From: CAINVV01 sp963663005
GTDB taxonomy: Bacteria > Bacteroidota > Bacteroidia > Bacteroidales > Prolixibacteraceae
Length of the DNA: 64,000 nt
NCBI GenBank assembly: GCA_963663005.2
Contig: CAXXHH010000003.1
Location: 992,001 to 1,056,000 of the forward strand
Direction: 5' to 3'
Shown piece after piece: positions 54,112-63,339 of the stretch (position 1 is the stretch's first letter; each line of letters begins with the position of its first letter). The translations under genes were made by a program, and so were the position numbers. The notes under the pieces are model-generated. The model ran no database searches. It was given only the letters and a program-made list of their open reading frames with translations, and was not told the DNA's origin.

Positions 54112-56331
54112 ATGAACAAAAAATTTTGGAGCTCCGCGCTAATCCTATTTCTACTTTTACACGCTGCCGCTTTTGCAGAAGGCGCATTATTCACTGGAAT
54201 CCCTGGCAATAAGAAGGTTAATCTGCCACTCAAAAAAACAATCAATCAGGATTATAAAATACATGCCAGGCACTTTGACGGAAACATCAAATTAGATGGA
54301 ATTATAGACGAAAAGGCATGGCTGAAAGCCGACTCTGCGAAAAATTTCTGCATGGTGCTCCCTTACGACACCGGACATAGCGCGGCGCAGTCGGTAGTCA
54401 AAGTGCTCTATGACGACAAAGCCTTTTATCTGGCCATGATTTTTCATGATACCCTACCAGGAAAGCGCCCCGTGGAATCGCTGCGCAGGGATTTCACGTT
54501 TGTGAACAATGACAATTTTCTCTTCTTTATTGATCCGTTCAACGATCAGACTACCGGATATTCTTTTGGGGTAAATGCAGCCGGAGCCATGTGGGACGGC
54601 ACCATGAGCGGAGGTGCGGCATCGAGTATGGTGTGGGATTGCAAATGGGAGGTCAAAACAAAGAACTATCCCGACAGGTGGACTGCCGAATTTCGTATTC
54701 CTTTTAAATCAATTCGTTACAAACGCGACGTCGATCAATGGAATATAAATTTTTCCCGTCTGGACTTAAAACGAAACGAAAAATCGTCCTGGGCGCCCAT
54801 GCCCCGGCAATTTCCAACTGCCTCCCTCGCCTATGCGGGAAGAATTCTATGGGAAACGCCACCGCCAAAATCGGGTCTGAAACTTTCGCTTATACCATAT
54901 ATTTACGGAAGTGCATCCCGGAACTTCGAAAAAAAGGAGGAGACGATATACAGGAAAGATTTTGGGTTTGATGCAAAAGTGGGTCTTACCACCTCTCTCA
55001 ATCTCGACCTGACCTACAATCCGGATTTTTCGCAGGCCGAGGTGGATGACCAGGTTACAAATCTGGAACGTTTTGAACTCTATTTCCCCGAGAAAAGGCA
55101 GTTTTTTCTGGAAAACAGCGACCTGTTCGGCAATTTTGGTACGTCTGGTACGCGACCGTTCTTCTCTCGCCGGATTGGGTTGGATTCTCCTGTAAACGGC
55201 GGCGCCAGATTAAGCGGAAGACTGGGCCAGGACTGGCGTATCGGAATGATGGACATGCAGACAGGCAGCGAAGGAGACTTTCTTTCCCGAAATTTTTTCG
55301 TCACTTCCATCCAGAAAAAGGTTTTCTCCAGATCGAATATCGCTGCAATATTCGTAAACAAGCAACAAATGAATATTCCGGCAGCGTGGAGTGGCAATAG
55401 CTACAACAGAATCGCCGGACTAGAATACAATCTTGCCAGCAGTAACAACTTCTGGAATGCAAAGCTTTTTGCCCAAAAATCCTTTACCCCCAATTCCATT
55501 TCATCGGAAGAATATTCGCAAGGACTCAATGTAATCTATTCCCGAAAATCGTACATGCTCGAGCTGACTCAAATATATGTTGGAAAGGATTTTAATGCAG
55601 AAACAGGATATGTTCCCCGTAAGGATTATCTCCGAATTAATCCAAGAATCACTACGAAATTTTATCCCAAACAGGGTACCATCGAAAATCACGGACTGGT
55701 CGTCGAAGGTGATAATTATTACCTGCCAGGAAACGGCCAATTAACGGATCGCAAGTATGGTTTAACCTACCTTTTCAATTTTAAAAACAGAATACACCTG
55801 GAGTTCAAATCCAATTTATGGTACGTCCTTTTGCGTCAAAATTTTGACCCTACGAACCAGGGAAAGAACTTTCTTCAAACAGGCACAGGATACAACTGGG
55901 GAGATTTTTCATTCCTGTTCAACTCCGACAACCGCACGATTTTTAAATACGATTTTTCCGCTGGTTACGGTGGCTACTTCAACGGCAACCGATGGTTTGT
56001 GCAGGGAGCCTTCAATTACAGATTTCAACCGTATGGTTATATCTCATTAATATATAGTTACAACAAACTGCTTCTCCCGGATCCATGGACTCATACCGGA
56101 TTCTGGATGGTGGGACCAAAATTGGATGTCACCTTTACCGATAAATTATTCTTCACAACCTACGTCCAGTACAACCAGCAGGTCGACAATCTGAATATTA
56201 ATGCCCGGTTTCAATGGCGCTACAAACCCGTTTCGGATATTTTCCTGGTCTACACCGATAACTATTTCCCCGATAGCCGGAATGTCAAGAATCGGGCAAT
56301 TGTGCTAAAAATGACTTACTGGTTCAATTGA
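54112..56331 (+). CDS. Outer-membrane protein with CBM9-like and DUF5916 domains
   Basis: The ATG at 54112 (MNKKFWSSALILFLLLHAAA) gives a signal peptide and 739 residues; the ATG at 54058 adds a non-signal leader. A carbohydrate-binding family 9-like sandwich (about 45-240, with LDGIIDEKAWLKA and NFSRLDLKRNEKSSWAPMP) precedes DUF5916 (DLTYNPDFSQAEVDDQVTNL, then FPEKRQFFLENS), which forms a beta-barrel ending in an aromatic residue (KMTYWFN). Function is unknown in general; a role in binding or passing polysaccharide is suggested by the CBM and by the glycosidase genes next to it. Confidence 0.85.
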   Translation: MNKKFWSSALILFLLLHAAAFAEGALFTGIPGNKKVNLPLKKTINQDYKIHARHFDGNIKLDGIIDEKAWLKADSAKNFCMVLPYDTGHSAAQSVVKVLYDDKAFYLAMIFHDTLPGKRPVESLRRDFTFVNNDNFLFFIDPFNDQTTGYSFGVNAAGAMWDGTMSGGAASSMVWDCKWEVKTKNYPDRWTAEFRIPFKSIRYKRDVDQWNINFSRLDLKRNEKSSWAPMPRQFPTASLAYAGRILWETPPPKSGLKLSLIPYIYGSASRNFEKKEETIYRKDFGFDAKVGLTTSLNLDLTYNPDFSQAEVDDQVTNLERFELYFPEKRQFFLENSDLFGNFGTSGTRPFFSRRIGLDSPVNGGARLSGRLGQDWRIGMMDMQTGSEGDFLSRNFFVTSIQKKVFSRSNIAAIFVNKQQMNIPAAWSGNSYNRIAGLEYNLASSNNFWNAKLFAQKSFTPNSISSEEYSQGLNVIYSRKSYMLELTQIYVGKDFNAETGYVPRKDYLRINPRITTKFYPKQGTIENHGLVVEGDNYYLPGNGQLTDRKYGLTYLFNFKNRIHLEFKSNLWYVLLRQNFDPTNQGKNFLQTGTGYNWGDFSFLFNSDNRTIFKYDFSAGYGGYFNGNRWFVQGAFNYRFQPYGYISLIYSYNKLLLPDPWTHTGFWMVGPKLDVTFTDKLFFTTYVQYNQQVDNLNINARFQWRYKPVSDIFLVYTDNYFPDSRNVKNRAIVLKMTYWFN

Positions 56332-56332
56332 A

Positions 56333-56365
56333 AAGTGGGGAGTGAAGAGTGAAAAGTGGAGAGTA
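56333..56365. repeat. Low-complexity spacer, gagtgaaaagtgg words
   Basis: The gap before the GH2 gene is made of gtggggagtgaagagtgaaaagtgg-like words. They are complementary in style to the cacttttaactctt words after the GH2 gene (59022-59062), so the gene is flanked by inverted low-complexity tracts. Confidence 0.5.
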
Positions 56366-56383
56366 ATTAATGAAAAAAATAAA

Positions 56384-59005
56384 ATGATGAAGGCGAAAAA
56401 AATTTTCGGACTGACAATGCTGCTCTTTGCACTTTCTTTTGCCCTTTCAGCCCAACCGCGGCAAATTCAGGTGAACGAACATTGGAAAGCCAAAAGGGCA
56501 ATTGATGAATTTGCCGATGGCACACAGATTTCCGCCCCCGGATTTCAATCGGCAGGATGGATGGATGCAGTCGTTCCGGGTACCATCCTGACCACTCTTT
56601 TGCATAACAAACAAATACCGGATCCATTTTTCGGTTTGAACAATACAAAAATCGCAGATGTCTACAACACTGGTCGCGATTACTATACCTATTGGTTCAG
56701 CACGGAATTTGAACTGCCGGCAACTTCTCCGAACGAGCAGGTATGGCTCAATTTCAGAGGTATCAACTATTTTGCAGAGATTTACCTCAACGGAAAGAGA
56801 GTAAACACAGCCACTCATCAGGGGATGTATCTGCGTGAAAAATACCTCGTCACATCCCTGCTTCTCACTGGAAAAAAGAACAAGCTGGTTGTTTGGGTGG
56901 CTCCTCCGGATCCGGTCGGGAATCCGAACAATGGTCAGGGTGGCGATGGCACAATAGCCCGAAATGTCACCATGCAATGCACCGCTGGATGGGACTGGAT
57001 CTGCCCGATACCAGATCGCAATACCGGCATCTGGGATCAGGTTTCCCTCGAAATTACCGGCAGCGTGGATCTGAAGAATCCCTATATCGAAACGCGTGTG
57101 CCTGGCGTTCGGGTACCGGGTGGAAAACAAAATCCTGCATTCTTGCTTGCATCTGCCGACTTGAAGAACTCCTCCAATACTCTGGTTAAAGGAGTCGCTA
57201 CAGTGGAAATCGACGGTCAAAAAATTGTCCAGAATGTGCTCCTCCAGCCCAATGAGGAAAAAACCGTTTCCTTCCGGGAAATCGAACTAAAAAACCCGCG
57301 ATTGTGGTGGCCTAATGGCGTAGGAGATCATCCGCTGTACCCCGTCGAAATTGATTTCACTACCGCTGACGGCACGCTTTCTGACAGTGAAACTATCCCG
57401 GTAGGAATCCGGGAAACCGGCCATGAGTTTGATCAAAAACTGAGATCACAACTATTTTCTGTTAACGGACAAAAACTGTTCATGAAAGGTGGTAACTGGA
57501 TTGCTTCCGACGCAATGCTCCGCTTTACTCCGGAACGCTATGATGCAGAAGTGCGAATGCATGCGGGCATGAATATGAACATGATACGCGTCTGGGGTGG
57601 TGGGCTCACAGAAAGACCGGAGTTTTATGAGGCTTGCGACAAATATGGGATTCTGGTATGGCAGGATCTCTGGATTTCTGGCGATTGTAACGGAGAATGG
57701 TTTGATCCGGCAAAAAAAGATTCGCAGGAACGGCGCAAAGCCTATCCCGACAACCACAACCTCTTCCTGACATCTGTCGCCGATCAAGTCAGGATGCTTC
57801 GGAACCACCCGAGTCTCTTCCTCTGGTGTGGCGGCAATGAGACCTATCCTCCAAAAGACATTCTGGAGGCCTTACAGCAGGATATTTTCCCGAAAATGGA
57901 TCCGAAACGCTTCTTTCTGGATCAATCGCTTTCGCCAAAATTGATGATGAACGAAAGAGGAGGAACGGGTGATGGTCCGTACGGTATTCTCGAACCGGTT
58001 GATATGTTTACGAAAAGATCCTTCCCATTCAATCCTGAGATTGGCTCCATTGGCATTCCAAATTTTGACGGGTTAAAAAAAGTCATTCCGACGGAAGAAA
58101 TGAGGGTTCCAAATTCCCCAAATGGTTCCGGTTCATGGGCGTATCACAAATACCACTCTCTGAAAGATTTCCCAGATCGCTATGGAAAAGTTAAGGGCGT
58201 GGAAGATTATTGCAGGAAAGCCCAGATCGTCAGCTATGAGCAGTACCGCTCGTTGCAGGAGGCATTCAATTACAAAATGTGGGACTGGTATGCTGGGATG
58301 CTTGTTTGGAAAAACCAAAATCCGTGGACTGCCTTACGGGGTTCATTTTACGATTATTACCTGGATTACCAGGGGGGCTACTTCGGGTACAAACATGGAG
58401 CGGCGCCTTTGCATATCCAGCTGAATCTCAATGATTCTGCCGTTTGTGTCGTAAATCAGACTGTCAGCAAAATAGATAAATATACAGCAACCATTCAAAT
58501 GTACGATCTGCATGGGGGTATGATCTCAGAAAAAAAAGAGAGCGTTTCAATGGACGCTCAAAGCACAAAATTGCTGAACAAAGTTATTCTTCCAGCTACC
58601 ACAAGCGGAATCTCCTTCCTGAAACTATCGCTTTTCGATGGTGCTAATTTGATGGTGGATGAAAATTTATATTGGCTGACAACCAAACCCAAATCGTATG
58701 AAGCCTTAAGCGAGCTGGCGACCGTCAAGCTGAGCGCTACCGCGGAAAAATCCGACGCCGGAACTTCCTATATCACCGTCAGTAATCCCGGCAAGGAAAC
58801 GGCCTTCTTTATCCGCTTGAAAGTGGTGAATGCCGCAGGGGAATTGATTTTGCCCGTATTTTTGGATGAAAATTATTTCACTTTGCTGCCTGGCGAATCC
58901 CGTAAAGTAAAACTGGATGCTAAAGACGCCTTCAGGAATAAATCAGAAGTTCTAAAACTGAGTCTCGAAGGTTGGAATATAGAGCCATCCTTACTAAATT
59001 TATGA
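56384..59005 (+). CDS. GH2 beta-mannosidase-like enzyme (endo-beta-mannosidase/EndoM-like)
   Basis: Start is taken at ATG 56384 (MMKAKKIFGLTMLLFALSFA), which provides a signal peptide; the frame opens earlier at 56342 through spacer sequence. The 873-residue protein has the GH2 jelly-roll, immunoglobulin-like and barrel domains. GWDWICPIPDRNTGIWDQVS is the segment characteristic of the mannosylglycoprotein endo-beta-mannosidase and exo-beta-glucosaminidase branch, and the acid/base Glu is in WCGGNET. Next to a GH125 alpha-1,6-mannosidase, cleavage of the core Man-beta-1,4-GlcNAc link of N-glycans is the favoured role; exo-glucosaminidase activity is the alternative. Confidence 0.82.
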   Translation: MMKAKKIFGLTMLLFALSFALSAQPRQIQVNEHWKAKRAIDEFADGTQISAPGFQSAGWMDAVVPGTILTTLLHNKQIPDPFFGLNNTKIADVYNTGRDYYTYWFSTEFELPATSPNEQVWLNFRGINYFAEIYLNGKRVNTATHQGMYLREKYLVTSLLLTGKKNKLVVWVAPPDPVGNPNNGQGGDGTIARNVTMQCTAGWDWICPIPDRNTGIWDQVSLEITGSVDLKNPYIETRVPGVRVPGGKQNPAFLLASADLKNSSNTLVKGVATVEIDGQKIVQNVLLQPNEEKTVSFREIELKNPRLWWPNGVGDHPLYPVEIDFTTADGTLSDSETIPVGIRETGHEFDQKLRSQLFSVNGQKLFMKGGNWIASDAMLRFTPERYDAEVRMHAGMNMNMIRVWGGGLTERPEFYEACDKYGILVWQDLWISGDCNGEWFDPAKKDSQERRKAYPDNHNLFLTSVADQVRMLRNHPSLFLWCGGNETYPPKDILEALQQDIFPKMDPKRFFLDQSLSPKLMMNERGGTGDGPYGILEPVDMFTKRSFPFNPEIGSIGIPNFDGLKKVIPTEEMRVPNSPNGSGSWAYHKYHSLKDFPDRYGKVKGVEDYCRKAQIVSYEQYRSLQEAFNYKMWDWYAGMLVWKNQNPWTALRGSFYDYYLDYQGGYFGYKHGAAPLHIQLNLNDSAVCVVNQTVSKIDKYTATIQMYDLHGGMISEKKESVSMDAQSTKLLNKVILPATTSGISFLKLSLFDGANLMVDENLYWLTTKPKSYEALSELATVKLSATAEKSDAGTSYITVSNPGKETAFFIRLKVVNAAGELILPVFLDENYFTLLPGESRKVKLDAKDAFRNKSEVLKLSLEGWNIEPSLLNL

Positions 59006-59021
59006 CCAAATTCACCCCCTA

Positions 59022-59062
59022 ATTTTTCACTTTTAACTCTTCATTTTTCACTTTTAACTCTT
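59022..59062. repeat. Tandem 21-bp direct repeat in spacer
   Basis: atttttcacttttaactctt occurs at 59022-59041 and again at 59043-59062, separated by one base. It fills most of the GH2-GH125 gap. Confidence 0.8.
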
Positions 59063-59074
59063 TACTTACCAATC

Positions 59075-60517
59075 ATGAAATTATCCAGACGCAATTTTGT
59101 GCAAACCAGCACACTGGCAATGGCCGGAACACTTACCTCTGTGAATTCGTTCGCATCTGTCGCTTCCGAAAACCAATATGTCTCCAAGCGACCGATTCCG
59201 GCAAAACGAAAATTCATCTCAGAAGCTGTCGAAAAAGCCATTGTGCAAGTCAAAGGGAAAATTAAAGATCCAAAATTGGCCTGGATGTTCGAAAACTGCT
59301 ATCCGAACACCCTGGATACGACTGTCACCTACTCCGAGAAAAACGGACAACCGGATACATTTGTTATTACCGGAGATATCAATGCCATGTGGCTTCGCGA
59401 CAGTACAGCTCAGGTATGGCCGTATCTTCCGCTGATTAATGAAGATGAAAAACTGAAAAAGATGATTGCCGGACTGGTGCGCCGTCAGACAGAATGCATC
59501 CTGATTGATCCATTTGCGAATGCCTTTAACAATGGTCCGGGGAAAAGCGAATGGCTTACTGATCTTACCGACATGAAGCCCGAATTGCACGAACGCAAAT
59601 GGGAAATCGATTCGCTCTGCTTTCCCGTGAGACTGGCTTATCATTATTGGAAGAGTTCCGGCGATAGCTCGGTATTCACCGAAAATTGGCGTGGAGCTGC
59701 CAAATCGATCATCCGCACCTTCAAAGACCAGCAGAAGAAAACTGGCAAAGGCAGTTACTCCTTCATGCGCAAAACGGAAAAAGCCAGCGATACGCAATTC
59801 GGAAACGGTTACGGCCTTCCGGTGAAACCGATAGGATTGATTTGTTCTGCTTTCCGCCCATCCGACGATGCCACATTTTTCCAGTTCCTGATTCCGTCAA
59901 ACTATTTTGCAGTAGTCTCCCTAAAACAGATAAGTGAAATTTCTTCTAAGGTTTTGAAGGATGAAAAGCTGGCGACGGAAGCATCGGCTCTTGCCGCTGA
60001 GGTCGAATCCGCACTTAAAAAATATGGCATTGCTACACATACAACTGCAGGAAAAATTATTTCATACGAGGTTGACGGCTATGGCAATAACCTGTTTATG
60101 GATGATAGCAATATCCCAAGTCTGTTGACACTGCCCTATCTCGGCACTATCCCGGCAACGGATCCTTTGTATCAAAATACGCGCAAATTTGTCCTGAGCG
60201 ATGCCAACCCTTGGTTTTTCAAGGGCAAAGCCGCCGAGGGATGTGGCGGTCCTCACGTGAACGGCGGATATGATTACATCTGGCCAATGAGCATCATCAT
60301 GCGGGCTATGACTTCCTCCGACGATGCCGAAATCGCCAAATGCCTGAAATGGCTCGTTGAAACGGACGCGGGAACGGGATTCATGCACGAAGCATTCCTG
60401 AAAGATGATCCAAAAACCTTCTCCCGCTCCTGGTTTGCCTGGGCAAATACCCTTTTCGGAGAGTTAATTCTCAAGATTTATCACGAACGTCCAAATCTCT
60501 TAACCACACTTTACTAA
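59075..60517 (+). CDS. GH125 exo-alpha-1,6-mannosidase
   Basis: A 480-residue protein with a twin-arginine-like N-terminus (KLSRRNFVQTSTLAMAG), suggesting Tat export. GH125 features are FENCYPNTLDTTVTY, ITGDINAMWLRDSTAQVWPY and HERKWEIDSLCFPVRLAY, with the acidic residues expected for an inverting enzyme, and GGPHVNGGYDYIWPMSIIMRA near the C-terminus. The family removes alpha-1,6-linked mannose from N-glycans without a metal. It follows the GH2 gene and precedes a transglutaminase-fold lipoprotein by 1 bp. Confidence 0.93.
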   Translation: MKLSRRNFVQTSTLAMAGTLTSVNSFASVASENQYVSKRPIPAKRKFISEAVEKAIVQVKGKIKDPKLAWMFENCYPNTLDTTVTYSEKNGQPDTFVITGDINAMWLRDSTAQVWPYLPLINEDEKLKKMIAGLVRRQTECILIDPFANAFNNGPGKSEWLTDLTDMKPELHERKWEIDSLCFPVRLAYHYWKSSGDSSVFTENWRGAAKSIIRTFKDQQKKTGKGSYSFMRKTEKASDTQFGNGYGLPVKPIGLICSAFRPSDDATFFQFLIPSNYFAVVSLKQISEISSKVLKDEKLATEASALAAEVESALKKYGIATHTTAGKIISYEVDGYGNNLFMDDSNIPSLLTLPYLGTIPATDPLYQNTRKFVLSDANPWFFKGKAAEGCGGPHVNGGYDYIWPMSIIMRAMTSSDDAEIAKCLKWLVETDAGTGFMHEAFLKDDPKTFSRSWFAWANTLFGELILKIYHERPNLLTTLY

Positions 60518-60518
60518 C

Positions 60519-63206
60519 ATGAAGAAATTAGCGTGCCTGCTGTTATTTATTGGTCTGATAGCCGGTTGTCGGCAGGAAAAACCACTGATAACCGATTCGG
60601 CCAGACTTCAGGACATCGAGAAGATGCTAAAGGTTCAAAAAGAGCTTACGGCAAATTCACTCATGCCCGTTTGGACAATCCTCGATAAGCCCTCTTCCAA
60701 AAACGAAGAACAGGCATTGCGATTCTTGTATGCTTATATGCCGCTAAGTGACCTGGCGGATAATAAACCCGGATTCGTGCTGGCAAATGTTCGGCAGAGT
60801 TTGCTTGCCAGAAGCGAGATGAAATGGGGAAATCAAATCCCGGAAGAGGAATTTCTTCATTTCGTCCTTCCGCTTCGTGTCAACAATGAAAATCTGGATT
60901 CCTTCAGACTCGTCTATTACGAGGAAATAAAAGCCAGAGTGAAAGGCCTTTCAATGAAAGATGCCGCTCTCGAAGTCAACCACTGGTGCCACGAAAAGGT
61001 GAACTACCGTGGAACGGATTCCAGAACGAGTGCACCGATGGCCACCATCAGCAAAACCTTTGGCCGCTGCGGGGAAGAGTCGACCTTTACAGTTACCGCC
61101 ATGCGTACCGCAGGAATTCCCGCCCGACAGGTTTACACCCCCCGTTGGGCTCATACTGACGATAATCACGCGTGGGTTGAAGTCTGGATTGACGGTGGGT
61201 GGCACTATATGGGTGCCTGCGAACCGGACGCAGACCTGGACATGGGTTGGTTCAGCGAGCCTTCCCAACGTACCATGCTCGTGCATACCCGCACGTATGG
61301 ACGATATTTCGGGCCGGAGGAGGTGATCAACGCGGAAGATCGTTATTCAGAATTAAACCTCACTGCGACCTACGCCAAAACTAAAAGGGTAACTGTCAAA
61401 GTCGTGGATGCAAATGGCAAGTCAATCGAAGGCGCCAAAGTTGAATTCAAACTTTATAATTATGCCGAGTTTTACCCAATTACGGCCACCAATACGGACA
61501 AGGACGGAGTAGTAAAATTCACCACCGGACTAGGCAACTTATTGGTTTGGGCTTCGAAAGAAGGGAAATTCGCATACAAAGACATGGTTGTATCCAATAC
61601 TGATACGATGCATCTGGTACTCGCAAACACGCAGGTTGAGCCCCACACTGAAATTTTCGACCTTGTCCCTCCCGGCACCTACAAGGCAATCAAGACAGCA
61701 AGCGAACAATTGAAGAAAGTCAACGACCGGCGACTCGCTTACGAAGACTCCTTGCGCAACCGAACGATGGCTACTTTCAGGGATTCATCTTGGATCCGAA
61801 TGTTTGCGAAAAAACATGAAATGAATGAAGATTCTGTGATGCGGGTGTTCAGACTGAGCTACGGTAATTGGAATGAAATAACTTCTTACCTGGAAAGTAC
61901 GAATCAAAAATCCCGCAAATTCCTCTTTCCGCTAACATCCGGTGTTTCTGCCAAAGATCTGAGCGATACAAAATCTTCCGTCCTGACCGACCATCTGCAA
62001 CAAACGCTGGCTACCGCGAAACCGGAAGAGATGGCTTCTGATTTGTTTGCCAGGTATGTCCTTGCTCCCCGGATAGACATCGAAATACTCTCCCCCTGGC
62101 GAAGTTTTCTGCGGAAGAGTCTAGGTGAAGACCTGGCCGACGCCTCGCGCAAGGATATAAATGCGCTGATCGGCTGGATCAATACCAATATCCATATCGA
62201 TCCGATTGCCAACAAACACTCACGGGCGCCGCTGACGCCGATCGGAGTCTACAATCTGCGTACTTCAGATCCACTGTCAAGGGATATTTTCTTTGTGGCC
62301 GCTTGCCGTACCTTTGGAATACCGGCCCGTCTGAATCCGGAAACACATATTCCGGAATATAACACAAACGGAACCTGGCAACGTGCGATCTTCGGCAAAC
62401 AATTGGTGCAACCAGAAATGGGAAAACTGGTATTGAAGGATATTGGTAATACAATTTCTCCTCAGTATTCACTTCATTTCACGATTGCCAAAATTCAGGA
62501 TGGCGTCTGCAATACGCTCGAATTTGATGAAGGACAGAAGATTTCGGATTTCCCGAATCCTGTTTTATTAGATGCAGGCCATTATTTACTGGTAACCGGA
62601 AGACGTCTTTCGGATGCCTCCGTGCTAAGTTCTCTCACATTTTTTGATATTTCCAAAGAGAAGACCACAACGCTGGAGGTGCAGTTACGAAACGAAGCGA
62701 GTACACTGAAACCTGTTGGCTTGATTGAACCCGGAAAAATCCACCTGCTGTATCCCGTAAAAAACCAGCCAGCGACGTTGGCTGATTTGATGCAGAAAGA
62801 GAGTTCAGTGATTGTACTTCTTGATCCAGACAGCGAACCATCGAAGCATATTCTCAATGATTTAGCGCCATACATCAACCAGTTTAATCAATGGAAGGGA
62901 CGATTTGTATTCGTAAATTGTGCAGAGAAAAGCAAGAAGAATGATACTTTCCAAAATTATAAACTCCCCGCAAGATCCGTTTTCTCCGCTGATACAAACA
63001 ATGAACTTGCACAAGTCCTGACAACCATCCAAAATCGGGAGGCGAAAAGCAACTTGCCGTGTGTCATTTTCTGTAAAGCGTCCGGCGATGTGATGATGAT
63101 TTCATCCGGCTACAAGATTGGGATTGGCGAACAGTTGATGCAGGTAATTAAAAAGTCGGATCAAAAAGGTGACTCCAGAAATCAGCCAAGTTGCACAACT
63201 CCCTGA
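60519..63206 (+). CDS. Lipoprotein with one active-looking and one degenerate transglutaminase-like domain
   Basis: An 895-residue protein with a lipobox (LIAGC, Cys17). The first transglutaminase-like domain (about 130-270) has the Cys-His-Asp set in FGRCGEESTFTV, DDNHAWVEVW and the following CEPDADLDMGW. After a CNA-B/MG2-like sandwich (about 290-365) a second domain (about 540-620) repeats the fold: FFVAACRTFGIPARL aligns with TVTAMRTAGIPARQV, but a Pro stands where the catalytic Cys should be. The C-terminal 150 residues resemble a thioredoxin-like strand pattern. It is translated almost directly after GH125 and may act on glycopeptides; the reaction is unknown. Confidence 0.82.
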   Translation: MKKLACLLLFIGLIAGCRQEKPLITDSARLQDIEKMLKVQKELTANSLMPVWTILDKPSSKNEEQALRFLYAYMPLSDLADNKPGFVLANVRQSLLARSEMKWGNQIPEEEFLHFVLPLRVNNENLDSFRLVYYEEIKARVKGLSMKDAALEVNHWCHEKVNYRGTDSRTSAPMATISKTFGRCGEESTFTVTAMRTAGIPARQVYTPRWAHTDDNHAWVEVWIDGGWHYMGACEPDADLDMGWFSEPSQRTMLVHTRTYGRYFGPEEVINAEDRYSELNLTATYAKTKRVTVKVVDANGKSIEGAKVEFKLYNYAEFYPITATNTDKDGVVKFTTGLGNLLVWASKEGKFAYKDMVVSNTDTMHLVLANTQVEPHTEIFDLVPPGTYKAIKTASEQLKKVNDRRLAYEDSLRNRTMATFRDSSWIRMFAKKHEMNEDSVMRVFRLSYGNWNEITSYLESTNQKSRKFLFPLTSGVSAKDLSDTKSSVLTDHLQQTLATAKPEEMASDLFARYVLAPRIDIEILSPWRSFLRKSLGEDLADASRKDINALIGWINTNIHIDPIANKHSRAPLTPIGVYNLRTSDPLSRDIFFVAACRTFGIPARLNPETHIPEYNTNGTWQRAIFGKQLVQPEMGKLVLKDIGNTISPQYSLHFTIAKIQDGVCNTLEFDEGQKISDFPNPVLLDAGHYLLVTGRRLSDASVLSSLTFFDISKEKTTTLEVQLRNEASTLKPVGLIEPGKIHLLYPVKNQPATLADLMQKESSVIVLLDPDSEPSKHILNDLAPYINQFNQWKGRFVFVNCAEKSKKNDTFQNYKLPARSVFSADTNNELAQVLTTIQNREAKSNLPCVIFCKASGDVMMISSGYKIGIGEQLMQVIKKSDQKGDSRNQPSCTTP

Positions 63207-63339
63207 TAAAAAGCTATTTAGAATCAATCTATTTAACATAGCAAATTAACAGTCTTTGCTCATCATACCAAATTTTTCTGTTTTATGGTTTTTTAACACA
63301 ATATATTTGGAGATGAGCCACTTCGCCTTTAACTTTGTG

